Counted from the stretch's first letter, positions 23,901 through 36,629 are shown. The stretch: 64,000 nucleotides of DNA from Ciona savignyi (GCA_000149265.1 CH003423.1:913221-977220), one strand, 5' to 3'. A program made the numbers and translations. Notes: generated by a model from the letters alone, not told the origin.

Positions 23901-25396
23901 AATATATGTTGCTGAAGTACAGCCTCAACCTATGTTTCATTCAGGAATTCCTTGGAAAAAAATTATGGTCACAACGATTCTCGTCGTAAGTTACATTTTT
24001 TCGTTTATCCACCTAAATCACCTGTTTTAAATTCTGATATTTATTTAAATAAATATCTAAAGAGATGGTAAATATGTATAAATTTACCATTTCGCTGTAT
24101 ATCAGATTTTTTCAGTTCAAATATATAGTTTGTTTCAAAAATATTGGAGTCTTCAATTAACCCCACCCCCCCCCCCTTCCACTCTTACTATACACTTTCC
24201 AGATTGGTCAAGTTACCTGAGCGATGATGCTTGTTGGGTGAAAGGGTCGACTTTTTATTTTGGATTTTTACTCCCTATTTCTATGATCTTGGTCTACAAC
24301 TTTGCCGTTTTCATTAATGTAGTTTACTCCCTGAGTTACAGGCAGGCAAGGGTGAGTTTGTGTGGTTAAATTTTACGTGTGTGCGGTCAGGCCCAGTTTT
24401 AACTGGTTAGCTAATTAACGGTGAATTACCCAGTCACCTCAAAGGGTAAGTAATCAACTACTGAGCAGTAACTGCAGTACTGATAAATGACAGTTAGTAA
24501 ATGTTTTCTGAGCCAGTCGATATTAATATGTTAGTTTAATCAAAACCAAAAGAGGTATCCCCACCTGCCCAATTGTAAACGAACGAAGTAATCTGACAAT
24601 TTTAAAATAAAGTATCACAAGTATTTAAACATTAGGCCTACATAAAATAAATTAATTTTTATATAAATAAAATGTTGCTTATTTAGTTTTATTTTCTTTA
24701 AAAAAAATTTTGCCAGCTTCAGTCGACGGCGAAACAACTCTCGCTACGCAAACGATTGAGCAACGTCATAACCATGACGACGTTGCTCGGGTTGCCATGG
24801 TTACTTGGATTGGTGGGTAACTTGATCCATGAAGAAACAGTCTCAACAATTATTCAAACCATTCACGTCTTGCTTAACTCTTGTCAGGTTGGTGATTTGG
24901 TATTTGCTCTTGGAGTTTGATTTTAGGAACCAGTTTCCACAATACCTTATCATAAAGCCTAGACACCCACCTATACGCGAGTATAAAAGAACCACACACG
25001 TACTTTTATAGACTCATTGCCTAACTGGACTGTGGGTATAAAAATGACTTTCGATAGCTGTGAATAGAGTCCGACTTTTAATCTATGGTTTTAAACCAAT
25101 AACATTTCAGTTGACGGAGTGATGCACAAATACTTGAACTCGTTATTCATAAGGTGTCATTAAACTTCTATTTCCAGGGATTGTTCTTATTCATTATATT
25201 CTGCGTGCACCACCAACGGGTTCGAATTATCTGGATGAGAGCCTGTTGCCATTACGTACCCTCTACTACCACCTACTGGCCAAGCAATTGCTTGGATGCT
25301 CACCACTTTTTGCGAGGAAGCAGTGGAGAGCATAGCTCGCGCAGGAGGTTTGCAAGAGATTCGCAAACCAGAAAGTCGATTACAGATAAATTTTAA
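17912..25396 (+). CDS. Adhesion G protein-coupled receptor with Thr-rich repeat stalk
   Basis: Cell-surface receptor of the adhesion GPCR class; ligand unknown. Exons: 17912-17984, 18909-19025, 19190-19287, 19555-20091, 20275-20494, 20659-20819, ~21022-21156, 21543-21677, 21832-21944, 22683-22891, 23183-23309, 23945-23985, 24203-24351, 24717-24887, 25178-25396, giving about 834 aa. Start of exon 7 is uncertain: 21022 and 21076 both keep frame. Order: signal peptide (MRFTIVAISFIWTILESHG), small Cys-containing domain, Thr/Ser-rich repeats, GAIN-like region, GPS (CGFWDF, WSTRGC, CECNHM-T with the expected cleavage before Thr), then 7TM. TM6 shows LLGLPWLLGL and TM7 QGLFLFIIFC. A 41-base exon encodes part of extracellular loop 2. 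The tail is short (about 60 aa). Subfamily not assigned. Confidence 0.88.
19711..19920 (+). repeat. In-frame 60-bp coding repeat (mucin-like stalk)
   Basis: Three and a half tandem copies of a 60-base unit (full copies at 19741, 19801 and 19861) encode a 20-residue unit, LQKFPRATTNLQRFPTTSTS, inside exon 4 of the adhesion GPCR. Copies are nearly identical, so the array is young and probably length-variable. The high Thr/Ser content suggests an O-glycosylated spacer between the N-terminal domain and the GAIN region. Flanking exon sequence carries looser versions of the same motif. Confidence 0.95.
20098..20232 (-). mobile_element. SINE 3'-half in GPCR intron 4
   Basis: Begins 7 bases after the exon 4 donor with the GGATAAGGATAAGATATT tail, then the AAATCAAGGGGGTTAACACA and ACCGGAGCTATTGCAGTGTG blocks, and stops without a tRNA head. 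Antisense to the receptor gene, in a short intron. Confidence 0.85.
23805..23873. repeat. Perfect 25-bp inverted repeat (hairpin)
   Basis: Arms 23805-23829 and 23849-23873 are exact reverse complements (CCATAGAATACTAACT... against ...AGTTAGTATTCTATGG), separated by a 19-base loop that itself repeats part of the left arm. It lies in the intron between GPCR exons 11 and 12. No sequence beyond the arms suggests a known element. Confidence 0.9.
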
Positions 25397-28300
25397 ACAA
25401 ACATTTACGAACTACCGCAGCATAATGCTGATGATTTTTTTGTCTTCTTACACGTAAGGCAAATTAAACTGTCACCAAAAATGTTAATACTGCTATCATT
25501 AATCAACAACGAAAGTGCTTATTAAAGTTCAATATTCTTGTTAATTGTATTAACTTTGCATAAAGCCGTTTTTCAGATAAGGTATTTTTCAACAGTGTTC
25601 TTTGTTTAGCGACACACTAACTTATAGGCCAAACTAATTAAAAGTGGTTATTTAGTATCGTACTTCGTAATTAATGAACGAAAAGGTCTAGGTTTAATGC
25701 AAAATTAATCACGGAAACTGTAGACTTATTAAATTATTAATTTTTCTTTTTAAAAGAATCTTGGGTTTTTCTATTAGTGCATTTTGAGTGACAGCGCGTC
25801 TTTTCCTTAAAGCACTTTGCATATACGGTATAATATTAAGTATATACGGTAAAAGTACAGCGCCTCGAATATAAAACAAAGCATTTGTAAGGCGCCAATT
25901 CGTTTCACACAGGACTAAATAGATCAAATGCAGTCTTGGAAACAAACATTATACGCAGTCCCTATCACGCTTGCTTCTGCATTGCATACTGCTTTGCTAC
26001 TTTGATTTTCGATGAAACTTAGAAGATGACAAGTTAGTGGGGTGAAGATTGATCACATTCCATTGGATAATCCATACGCGGAACAAGACGGTTATTAAGA
26101 ACGATGCTTTTGGGGTTAAGCTTTAATAATAACACGTACTCATAACGCATTTGTGAAGATAGTGGTATTTTTGTTATAATAACCATTCATATATTCTAGA
26201 ATCTCAATAAATAACTTATAATACCTACCGAATGCCTTTCACACAAGGTTAATAACTCTTCTCCTACATATATGCGTTTTTTTTACAACCCTTATTGGCG
26301 GTTCGTGTAAGACAACAAATACACTAAAAGACTGATTGCTCCGTATAAGAGACATGAAAAGCAGGCTCAAGCGTACAACTTAACTTGGTGAGATATTCGT
26401 CCAACTATTCGCAGACCAACTAATGTAAATCGTCCATTTTTTTACAATTGTAAAGTTATCGCATAATACTATACTGTTCAAATTCCATCTCAAGACGCTG
26501 CTGCAGAATTTGAGACAAATGTATTATCAGCTCGTTTCTCTCTCTTTACTTCTTTTTTCGTCAACACGATGTAAAAGTGACGCCAACGTGTGCATTAGAG
26601 TCCAGCAGTATATAAAGAAAAGAGAAAAAATAGCTTTGTCAGTGTTAATTGCTCTGTTAGTAGGCCCAAATAAGGCTGCATATTATTGCAGTAATTTCAG
26701 ATTTTTTCAGCTTTCGGTTATTATTTGTTGCATTATGATAGATTTTTTGCGTTACTAGAGAAATACGTTTGGCCACATTTCGCTGTAATATATTAGTCAA
26801 TAGAAGTACCAGTTATCAATTAGAATCACAGTATAGTAGCAGTTCGTATATTTTAAATCAAGCTCAGCCAACGCCGCAGATAGTATTAAAAAACGCGAGC
26901 CCGCATGTGGTCAAAAAAGGTTTTCTGTTTGCCTAAGAATGTGTCAAAAGTCAACGACTAGTAAGCGAAGACTGGTAATCACCTACAATAACCGACACAA
27001 CGTTCAACCTATTCACGGTTATTGTCACAACAGTGAAACTGGACAAAGCACTAGTTTCTTTTCTTCTCTGCAGCTGGGGTATAGGGCGTAACCTAGACCC
27101 CAATATGGATTACGTTGACAAAACGAAATGAGATAGCGGCTCATGCAGCAGCTGCACCAACAAACACGTTTAATTCGAAAGAAACTTGAGTCAACTGATA
27201 ATTAAAAGAATATCACACATTATAATTTAGTTGTATGCTTAAGCTCTCTTGTTGATGACTTTTAGTAAGATATGTTTAAGGATCTAAATATTTTAATTTA
27301 CATCTTTAAAGATTAAAAAACCTTAATTTTACATTTTCTTGACGTGATGATGCTGATTGACATGATATGATCTCGGGTCCATCGCCAAATTGAGCAATTT
27401 GCATTCCTCGATTTGTTGTCACGCTTCAGTATAGAAATAAATTGGAGTTACAAAATAACTGCCCCGATGCGACATTACTGATAATTATTATTCCCTTGCC
27501 ATATCAACTTCGAATGACTTGGGTTGTGTGTGTCACATCGAGTTGTGCACAGTACAGATTTGCTCATTTTCATATAAAAAATAATATACTTGACGCTTAT
27601 GCAAAGTCAAGCATATATATTGTGTCCGTGTGTAAATCTAATTAATTCTTTCCTGTGCCATTATAAACACATCCAAAAATTTTATTGTTTCGCGCTTTGT
27701 AGTTTAAATACCTTTAAAGCAAATTACTTTAAGTAGTTTCCATAGGATTTGGCAGGCTTCCTTGGTTAGTTTATCACTAACATATTAAAAATATTGCTAA
27801 ATAAATTCAACAATAATAATAATACATATACTATAACATTGTATTTTTAAATGGCGTATAATATAGAACTACACAAGGTAAAATATGTTAAAGATGTGTA
27901 TTTTATCACCGGCACAAAAGAGAATGGTAAGGGTATTAGGACAAATTTTCAAAAAAAAATTAATTACCGTTTATACTTTACTTACATGCGCTTAACGCCT
28001 TTAACTTTACAAGCATTTCGCTAACACTACGAAAATGATGCACGAGCTCTTGCTGTTGACATATATACTGTAATGGTTACTTTGACAAATTATAAACGGC
28101 AAAAAAAGTAAATTTATCTCTAAATGTAGACTACGATAAAACATTTAAAAACCATGTTAATGACATGAAATTTATTATCGTATGACACAATAATTTTAAT
28201 TGAAGAAAAAAACAATCATAACTTGTGAAGCTTCGTAGAACACTAGAGAGTGTCAATCACTACTATTTGTACTAGAGAGTGTCATTAGCCACTACTATTT

Positions 28301-29036
28301 GTAAAACACATTTTGTATGCTATATATTCATGCGAGTAGGGTCCCTAACCACAATTAATATTTAAAAAAAAACCGAGTATGTAGTTTGTTTCTACAAGCA
28401 AAAACGCATGGATCTCATAGTTATCAAATCAAACTTCTTTTCCATGAATGTAAAAAAAGAATATAGGCTAATCATGTTAGTTTAAATTAGTTTAGTTTAT
28501 TTTTTTGCTCCATCGTTACAATAAAGAAGAATAGAAGAATTGTTTCAGGTTAAGAAAACAGGATAAAACGGCCAAACTAGAGTAGTTAAAACACGTCAGT
28601 GACTAGACACATTGCAAAGGGGAAAAATGACGTGGCCGTTAAACCTTACATTATAAAATATAAATTATAACAGAAAACTATAACAGAAACTATAATTATA
28701 ACAGAAAAATCCAAATTAACTAATTAATTCTGATGTTATTTAAGTCTTAATTAAAAGTGTGCAAGCGCGACCCAGTATTAAGGGGGGAACCGGCTTTGGG
28801 AATTAAGTGGAAAAAGAAAACCCCCTAAAATGAAATTCCACCAGTGGTTAAAAACAACCGTTTCAAAACACACTTTATAAGACATTAAATTATAATTGGC
28901 GAATTTACAAAAATTTTACAACAAATGTTTTAAATTTAATCCTGTTCCCAAAATAATATAAAACAAAACAGGTAAGTTGACTCGTTATAGCTGTAATGTA
29001 CGTTGTAGCTGTAATGTAAAGTGAACTTCAAAAAAT
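25397..29036. other. Intergenic spacer between GPCR and minus-strand P450
   Basis: The first 1.4 kb shows no gene and no recognised repeat. 26858-27650 is a copy of the dispersed block found in the P450 palindrome arms. About 28000-28200 is an inverted match to about 42085-42240, which shows that the P450 duplication extended beyond the coding exons. 3' UTR of the P450 ending at 29037 lies at the right edge. Confidence 0.65.
26858..27650 (+). repeat. Dispersed 0.8-kb block, copy 1
   Basis: Closely matches 33917-34735 (same strand) and 37440-38243 (inverted), starting ATCAAGCTCAGCCAACGCCG and running through ACCGACACAACGTTCAAC, TTCTTGACGTGATGATGCTG and CGAATGACTTGGGTTGTG. No open frame and no obvious terminal repeats. 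It may be a non-autonomous transposon or a duplicated P450 upstream region. This copy keeps about 34 bases (CTGCAG-containing segment near 27060-27080) that copy 2 has lost. Confidence 0.85.
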
Positions 29037-32000
29037 TTACACTTCCCTTGCCACCATTTTAAATGGTTTTGGAGCACATATTGGGCCATAAGAACCGTTT
29101 TCAATATCTGGAAGATCAGTTGCGTCTGGATCCGGTAGAAATTCAAATTTCTGAACCAACGAAACCAGGTAGATGAAGATTTCCATTCGAGCCAGTTGTT
29201 CTCCCAAGCAATGACGTGGACCAACCGAGAACGGAATCACGTGGTTCGATTGAACAAAGTTTCCTTTATCATCAAGATGACGCTCAGGTTTAAACTTGTT
29301 TGGTTCGTCCCACACATTAGGATTGTTGTGCACAGCCCATAAATTTACATAAATCTGCCAATCAACATCAGCGATTTAGATAATTTAGATTCAGGATCGA
29401 CCTTAGCGATTTAGATATCCCCGGCGGGTTAGTCTGGTGGTTTAGTTTGTCGCCTTTTAGCCGAAGAGCTGTAGCCTAGATGCGAAAGTGGTCGCTAGCT
29501 AGTCGGTTGGGTCCTTGGGCAAGGCACTGAACGGAAATTGTCTAAACACAGCAGCTTAATGGGTTCTACTACATTGAAGGAACGTGTTATTCATACACAA
29601 CACAATGTAATAGCTCCGGTAACCCGAAGCTGGGCGCGAAGTAATATGACGAACAATTGCCCATATGTTTCCCCCTTGGTTTCTCATTCACCGGGATAAA
29701 CATGAGTCAAAAAAATGTTGCTATTTTATATACAAATGACGTTAAATTTATTACATGTAATATAAACACTTTACCGTCGTTCCATTTGGGATACTATATT
29801 CATTGAGATTAACATCCTCGTTTGTCATGTGGGCAACACCAAAAGGCGCGAGGGTACGGTAACGATACACCTCTTGCATGAACGCGCACGTGTATGGCAT
29901 GTATGCTTTGTTATCTACTGCGGGGATTTTTTCCTGACCTGTGACAAACAAAGTTTTGTTCTGTTATATATATTAAATTAAATCCAATAAAATCAAGTCA
30001 ACTTACCTAGGACTTCAAAGATTTCTTTACGTAGCTTTTCCTGTTTCTCGGGGTGGTGAATTAAACAAAGCAGAGTCCATCTAAGAGTGCTGGTTGATGT
30101 TTCACTTCCAGCAAAGAATAAATCGCGTACATAATGCAACAACCTGTTTGTCCTATGGATGGGGAACCAAAGAGTCGTATATAATTTATTGGTGTCGCCT
30201 AAACGCGTGGCTTAGCTGTGCCGGTAAGTTTTTTACCCACATTGCAACTTTTGGAAACCACGGCCAATTTAAATAGTGAGTAAATATTAATTTTTTAGAC
30301 CGAAGCAGGAGGTAAGCAATTTTTCAGTTCGAATTATGTTTAGCAAAAGCAATCATTAATCTCACTCAATATCAATATTGACAAAAATATATTGATGAAA
30401 GATACAAGTTAACAGTTAAAAAGGGTTGCATTATATAGCGTCGCAACAAGAATGTTTTCTTTTTGTTAAATCCTAGCCCTTGGATAAGAGAAACTCAAAC
30501 CACTGATATACAGTGTAGGCCTAGATGTGGGAGAAAGTAACCACTGCATTGGTGACCTAATTGCTTTGTATGTTGTCTAGACCGGCCCGTTGATCTAACG
30601 GTTACGTGCGTCGCCTTTCAATCGAAAGGTTGCAGGTGCGAGATTGTTTGCTAGCTAGTCGGTTGTGTCTTTGGGCAAGGCACTTTACGGAGATTGCCTG
30701 AACCCAGCGGATTGATGGGTTCTACCAAACTGAAGGAACGTGTCTATCATAAACAACACACTGCAATAGCTCCGGTATCCCGACGATGGGCGCGAAGTGA
30801 TCTGACGATTGCCCGTGTGTTAACCCCCTTGGTTTTCCCATTCACCGGGATAAAGATGAATATTCTATCCTATCCATATATACAATACACTGCAATAGCT
30901 TCGGTAACCCGACGATGGGCGCGAGGTGATCTGACGATCGCCCGTGTGTTAACCCCCTTGGTTTTCCCATTCATCGGGATAAACATGAATATCCTATCCT
31001 GTCCTATCCTGGTCATTCCTATAAAAGTCCATAAAATTCTATACCGTGAAAGCATCTGTTCCGTTTTCAGCGTTATGTTCGCCCAGGAACGCGTCAATGA
31101 AATCTCTGTGGTTGTCTTGGTCGTATGAGGCTTTGTGTTCTGCGATTATTTCTCGCAGTAACTCTGAAAATGTTTTTTTTATCGTGACTTTAATCTACCA
31201 AAATATTTCTTACTTCTAGTGACGTGAACATCCTCCATCAACTTTTTATTAACCCGGGAAAAGTACGGGAGATGAACGCAAGCTGGCATGAAGATCAATA
31301 TTTGTAGGAAAAAGCTTGTGTCAGGATCGTTGAACCTATAAATCGCATTGAAATGTAAACATTCGCAACAACAAACATCAACCATGATGTTGTGTTACCC
31401 CATTGCTAGTCTTGCCATTATCTCCTTGGAGTGTTCATCGTTGTATTCGAATCGTCTTCCCATGACAATGCTGGAAATGTTGTTTGAGACTGCGTTGCTC
31501 AGGATGCTCTGGGTCAAAACGTTTATCAAATTAAGTTGTGCTAAGTCAGTACAAATCGCGTTTTACCACACACTCTTCTTCAGGGCTTTATATTGTTTTG
31601 TTTTTGATTAAATTTTTGTTTTTGTTTATTGTTATTTCGCTTAGGTTTGGCGGCTTCGTCCGCCTTATTAAATGATATTTATTAAATGATATCCCTTCTT
31701 TTAATGAAGTGTTTTAACAACTGGTGGTTTGACCGTCTTTTCCTGTTCCTGTGCCGTAATTTGATTTGTTTGTCATTCTTTAAGACTAGGGAAAAAATTA
31801 ATAAACTAAACTATACTAAACTAAACCAGCTCCTGGTCGACGCAGTGAAGTTTTTACCCGACCAAATAGCTTGGTGGTTTAGTGCGTTGCCTTTCAGCCG
31901 GGGGGTTTCTGGTTAACACTGCTCGATTGTTATCGGTTGTGTCCTTGGGCAGGTCGTTTGCCTGAACCCAGTGGAATAATGGGCTCTACCAAATTTAAGG

Positions 32001-33146
32001 AAAGTCTGAAATATACACAACCCACTGCAATAGCTCCGGTAAAACGATGGTCGGCGCGAGGTAATCGGGCAATTGCTCTTGTGTTAACGCTATAACTTTT
32101 CCATTCACGGGAATATACACATGGCTATCATATTCTATACTAAGTAAAACAAGATTTAGGTTTTTAAAAGATAATTAACAGCCTGTTGAATGCTATAAAT
32201 TGAATTTTTTCCACAAAATGTTCGATTACTGTTGTAATCAAAATGGCCAAATTGTTTTATTTTTCCGAAAACCAAAATTCTGCCAAAATCATTCTAAAAA
32301 ACTATATTTAATATAGATAATTAGTATTTAAAGATATAGAATATTACTATGGATATACATTACATGTCATATTGCACTACTCCCTAAAAATGAAAACATT
32401 TACTCATTGCATGTAGGTATTAATTTTACTTCTGTGTTGGACCATTACGTTTAGGCAGTGTCAGCGATTCATGTCTATTAATTAATAGCAAAAGTTTACC
32501 GTACTTTTATATCAAATGCTTTGCCGTCGTGGGAGCGGATTGCATCATTCAAATAAGCCACTTCTTCTGTAATACGATCTTCCATGCTTCTCTTACCAAC
32601 TCCAAAACTTTAAAACAATGAAATATATAAATTTACCAAACAAATTAAATTTACGTGATGAACCAGCCCACCCTCGAAGAGTTGAAAAGCCAAAGCTGCG
32701 TTGCCGTTTCCACCAATCGCCATAATCTAATAACACTATTCCGTGTCCTTCCGTTATTTGATCAAGGGTAGCTATTAAAGGCCTCCCGGAAAATGAGTTG
32801 CCCTGGTTGACCAATGCCTACATAAGAACGCAATTCATTTGTTATTAAGACTTTTCAAAGCTTAATTAGGTTAATTAACCTGTCGTATGGTTTCATGATC
32901 TCCAAGAAATACCCAATCCTGTCTTCCCATTCGCACAGACATCACAGGTCCATACTTTTTGCTCCATTTGTACATTGTACGTTCAGCGTAATTACCCAGA
33001 AACGGCAGAACACCCAAGAATGGTATACCCCGAGGCCCAGGTGGATAGTTTTTCGGTCTCCTATACCAGTAGTACAAAGCCAAGAAAACAGTAAGAACCA
33101 CAAAACCGGCGCTCACATTTATTTCATTAAATACACGCTGCAGCAT
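29037..33146 (-). CDS. Cytochrome P450, CYP2 clan, with one-base frameshift in exon 7
   Basis: Microsomal P450 paralogue. Minus-strand exons: 32880-33146, 32672-32817, 32505-32607, 31399-31508, 31214-31335, 31045-31163, 30007-30152, 29775-29938, 29037-29354. Exon lengths equal those of the intact gene at 8943-14414 except exon 7, which has 146 bases instead of 145. The extra base near 30143 shifts the frame and gives a TGA at 30102-30104, before the I-helix. Ignoring it, the protein has 497 aa with signal anchor, PPGPRG, AGSET, ExxR (EVYRYR) and haem FSVGPRHCLG. All splice sites are intact and no other stop is present, so this is either a very recent pseudogene or a sequence error. Introns 8, 6 and 3 carry SINEs. 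Confidence 0.9.
29421..29705 (+). mobile_element. SINE in P450 intron 8 (shared with the mirrored gene)
   Basis: Near full length, antisense to its host: head-derived CGGGTTAGTCTGGTGG, GGTCGCTAGCTAGTCGGTTG, GTCCTTGGGCAAGGCACTGA, AATAGCTCCGGTAACCC, then GGGATAAACATGAGT. The mirrored P450 has a SINE in the same intron and relative orientation (41236-41528), so the insertion predates the duplication. Confidence 0.9.
30582..31015 (+). mobile_element. SINE plus a second partial 3' half, in P450 intron 6
   Basis: A full SINE (about 30582-30876) with the clear head CCGTTGATCTAACGGTTACG is followed by a second tail half (about 30889-31015) with its own CCTATCCTGTCCTATCC end. Introns 6 of this gene (892 bp) and of the mirrored copy (459 bp) differ by about 433 bp, matching this insertion, so it arrived after the duplication. 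Antisense to its host gene. Confidence 0.9.
31855..32140 (+). mobile_element. SINE in P450 intron 3 (shared with the mirrored gene)
   Basis: Diverged near-full-length copy with GGTGGTTTAGTGCGTTGCCTT, GTGTCCTTGGGCAG, AACCCAGTGGAATAATGGG, ACTGCAATAGCTCCGGTA and a CATTCACGGGAATA end. Its mirror is at 39483-39772, in the same intron and relative orientation, with shared private changes such as CCCAGTGGAATAA. Confidence 0.9.
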
Positions 33147-33916
33147 TTTGGCTGCAAATGGTTTCTGAGAATATTACATCACATTAATATCAACGTAGAC
33201 GAAGGTAGAAATTTACGGACGACTACTTAAGTGGAATTTAGCGGACGACTGTTTCTGTTATTTACTAATTTGTGCCAATACGTATTCTACGTAGCCTAAT
33301 GTGTGTAGCATCTCGTATAATATATTTTGTTTTAATTTATTTCATGTCTAAACTGTTTTGTGTTTTAACTTCGTTTATTTTCGTTTAAAATTTACCGACT
33401 TTCATATGTTATTACTTAATTATCACCTCGTACGGGCCTTTGTATTTCATCTACTTAAATCGTTAACATAATTTTCCCACCCAATTTCCCGCAGTTAGTA
33501 AAACGTCTAAGATGTGAAACGCTTTGCATCCAAACTTTTCGCACTTCGTAAAATGCCGTATATATATTGTGAAAATTTGAACAGTAATAAAAACGTACCT
33601 CAGGCTCTTAACTTGCGTGATGCTATATAACGAGAAAACCTAGAGATAACCTACATCAACCTAAGTAACCTGCGCCAGACTATATAATTCGCATTTAGAA
33701 TAAATAACCTACAATAACGTACTAAGTAACTTGCTTCGCGAATAAACCGTATATTGAATGAAACGCAGAATACAACTAAACTAAATTAATCAAGAGTTAG
33801 ACTTCGAGTTTAAGATCTAGACTTTACAAATCGTGGTTACTATAATAATTAGTAGGCGTTCTGTCGAAATAAAACTTTCCGCTGCCCAGCTCGCCAGAGA
33901 CCTTAAGGCAGCAGGC
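33147..33916. other. 5' flank of the minus-strand P450
   Basis: Probable promoter and 5' UTR region. The first 150 bases resemble the inverted 5' flank of the mirrored gene (about 38270-38428), sharing CGGACGAC/GTCGTCCG and TAAATTTCA-like motifs. Beyond 33300 no feature was recognised until the dispersed block begins. Confidence 0.55.
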
Positions 33917-34735
33917 TAAATCAAGCTCAGCCAACGCCGCAGCTAGTATTAAAAAACGCGAGTCCACATGTGGTCAAAAAAGGTTTTCTGTTTGCCTAAG
34001 AATCTATTAGAAGTCAACGACTAGTAAGCGAAGACTGGTAATCACCTACAATAACCGACACAACGTTCAACGTATTCACGCCTATTGTCACAGCAGTGAA
34101 ACTGGATGGGGTATAGGGCGTAACCTAAAGTCACTACTGCATTACGTTGACAAAACGAAATGAGAGAAGTGAGAGAAGATAGCGGCTCATGCAGCGGATG
34201 CACCAACAAACACGTTTAATTCGAAAGAAACTTCAGTCAACTGATAATTAAAAGTATATCACACATTATAGTTTAGTTGTAGCTAAGCTCTCTTGTTGGT
34301 GACGTTTAGTAAGATATGTTTAAGGATCTTAATATTTAAATTTACATCTTCTTTAAAGATTAAAAACCTTAATTTTACATTTTCTTGACGTAATGATGCT
34401 GATTGACATGATATGATCTCGGGTCCATCGCCAAATTGAGCAATTTGCATTCCTCGATTTGTTGTCACGCTTCAGTATAGAAATAAATTCGAGTTACAAA
34501 ATAACTGCCCCGATGCGACATTACTGATAATTATTATTATACCCTTGCCATATCAACTTCGAATGACTTGGGTTGTGTCACATCGAGTTTTGTACAGTAC
34601 AAATTTGCTTATTTTCATGTAAAATAAAGCAAATTTCACTTTGGTAATTCCACGTATGAAGAAAATAAAATTTGCTTGACGGTGATGCAAGGCCAAAGTT
34701 TATTTCGTACGTGCGTAAATGAACTAAATTCTTAG
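33917..34735 (+). repeat. Dispersed 0.8-kb block, copy 2 (inside left palindrome arm)
   Basis: Same block as 26858-27650 with small indels; a stretch of about 34 bases present in copies 1 and 3 is missing near 34108. It forms the outer half of the left palindrome arm upstream of the minus-strand P450. Confidence 0.85.
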
Positions 34736-35390
34736 CCTTTCTTAAATTAAAAGTATTAGAATATTTTAACGTCGTGCTAATATTCTTTTGTCTGTGGGGT
34801 ATATTTCCCTGGCGCGATTTACCCAGAGTTTGCCACTGTACATCCCAATTATATTAGCCTATACCACCGAATGATTTAACTGCTGGATTGAACATTTTCT
34901 TCCTAATATTATAGCCTAAGCGTCAATGAGACTAATTACTTGTTTTCGTGGATTTAATAAATAGGGATTTCGCAGAATACGATATGTTGCAGCAAATTGC
35001 TTATCCTAGCCTAACTTTCAAAGTCCCTTCCCGCACTAACATTCAAGTCCTTTCGCTTAATAGCTGACAAAAATAAACATTTTTACCTGACCAAACATTA
35101 AACTGTTCAAAAATTAGAAATTTATTATGTAATGATAGCCTACGATAAAACTTTTAAAACCCAAATTAATAATATATAATTGTATATTGTAAAAACTCTT
35201 ATTGTAGTTTAGATTAATTGACCTTAAGCCCCTCAAAATAAACCTCGTACCAAACATAAAACAAAAAGTAAGTAGAAATTGGCGGGGCGTTCACACTGCC
35301 GAGTAAACTGGCCATTACACTACCTTTGCCGCCATTTTAAATGGTTTCGGAGCACATAATGGGCCACAATGTCTGGAAGATCAGTTGCGT
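33974..35390 (+). repeat. Left arm of a large palindrome
   Basis: About 1.4 kb that reads as the reverse complement of 36786-38243. In the part I compared base by base (about 35080-35260) only one mismatch was seen. The arm covers the 3' end of the broken P450 (stop at 35315-35317), its downstream flank and the dispersed block. The inner boundary falls at the ACGCAACTG sequence ending at 35390. Confidence 0.93.
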
Positions 35391-36629
35391 CTGGATCCGG
35401 TAGAAATTTAAACTTCTAAACCCACGAAACCAGGAAGATAAAGACTTTCATTCGAGCTAGTTGTTCTCCCAAGCAATGACGTGGACCAACCGAGAATGGA
35501 ATCACGTGGTTCGATTGAACAAAGTTTCCTTTATCGTCGAGATGACGCTCAGGTTTAAACTTGTTTGGTTCGTCCCACGCATTAGGATCGTTGTGCACAG
35601 CCCATAGATTTACATAAATCTGCCAATCATGATCCAATATTCAACATACTGGTCTATTTTATATACAAAGAAGGTTAGATCTGTTAGATCAAGTATAAAG
35701 ACTTTACCGTCGTTCCTTTTGGAATATACTATATCCATTGAGATTAGCATCCTCATTTGTCATGTGGGAAGCACTTAGAGGCAAGATGGTACGGTAACGA
35801 TACACCTCTTGCATGAACGCGCACGTGTATGGCATGTTAAATTTGTTCTCAGCTAAAGGGGATATTTTTGTGGCCTGTTAAATACAATGTTTTTTTTTGT
35901 TATATACCATATAATAAATTTTAAATCCAATAAAATCAAGTCAACTTACCTAGGACTTCCAAGATTTCTTTACGTAGCTTTTCCTGTTTCTCGGGTATGG
36001 TGAATTAAAAAAATAAGAGTCCATCTAAGAGTGCTGGTTGTTGTTTCAGTTCCAGTAAAGAATAAATCGCGAACGTAATACAACAACTGATTATCCTATA
36101 ATTATATAAGAAAAATGAATAAAATATATATTAATAATGTCACGTAGAATGTCTTATTATGTAGAATCGCATATACCGTGAAACCATCTGCTCCGTTTTC
36201 AGCGTTCTGTAGGCCGAGAAACGCGTCAATGAAATCTCTGTGGTTGTCTTGGTCGTATGAGGCTTTGTGTTCTGCGACTATTTCTCGCAGTAACTCTGAA
36301 AATGATTTTTATCATGACGGTTATCGACTAATTTTTTGCCTTACTTGTGGTGAGGCGAACATCTTTCATCCACTTTTTATTGATCCGTGAAAAGTATGGA
36401 AGATGAACACAAGCCGGCAAGAATATCAATATTTGTAGAAAAAAGCTCGTGTCAGGATCATTGAACCTATAAATCGCCTTAAAATGATAAAATGCGCAAC
36501 AACACACATTGAACATAATGATGTGTTACCCCATTGCTAATCTTGCCATTATCTCCTTGGAGTGTTCATCGTCGTATTCGAATCGTCTTCCCAGCACAAT
36601 GCTGCAAATGTTGTTTGAGACCGCGTTGC
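35315..36629 (-). pseudogene. Truncated cytochrome P450 pseudogene (exons 4-9)
   Basis: Remnant of a third CYP2-like copy, lying mainly in the spacer of the palindrome. Recognisable exons: 36530-36629 (exon 4, acceptor side lost), 36345-36466, 36177-36295, 35950-36095, 35708-35874, 35315-35619. Exons 1-3 are absent. Lesions: an extra base in exon 7; extra bases around 35720-35732 in exon 8; in exon 9 a TAG at 35416-35418 where the paralogues have CAG, and a 13-base deletion near 35371. The haem motif FSVGPRHCLG is still readable. The introns lack the SINEs of the two flanking paralogues, so this copy separated before those insertions or comes from another family member. Confidence 0.92.

Noticed and set aside
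26510..26758. 82-aa open frame with an N-terminal hydrophobic stretch
   Set aside because: No domain, no conserved match in the window and no clear splice context; AT-rich chance frame is more likely.
30582..30660. Possible tRNA gene (and the heads of the other SINEs)
   Set aside because: Box A- and box B-like sequences are present, but the segment is continuous with the SINE body in every copy and does not pair into a full acceptor stem.
30694..31128. 144-aa open frame on the plus strand
   Set aside because: It translates the SINE pair and P450 exon 6 antisense; the repeated protein segments are repeats of the element, not a gene.
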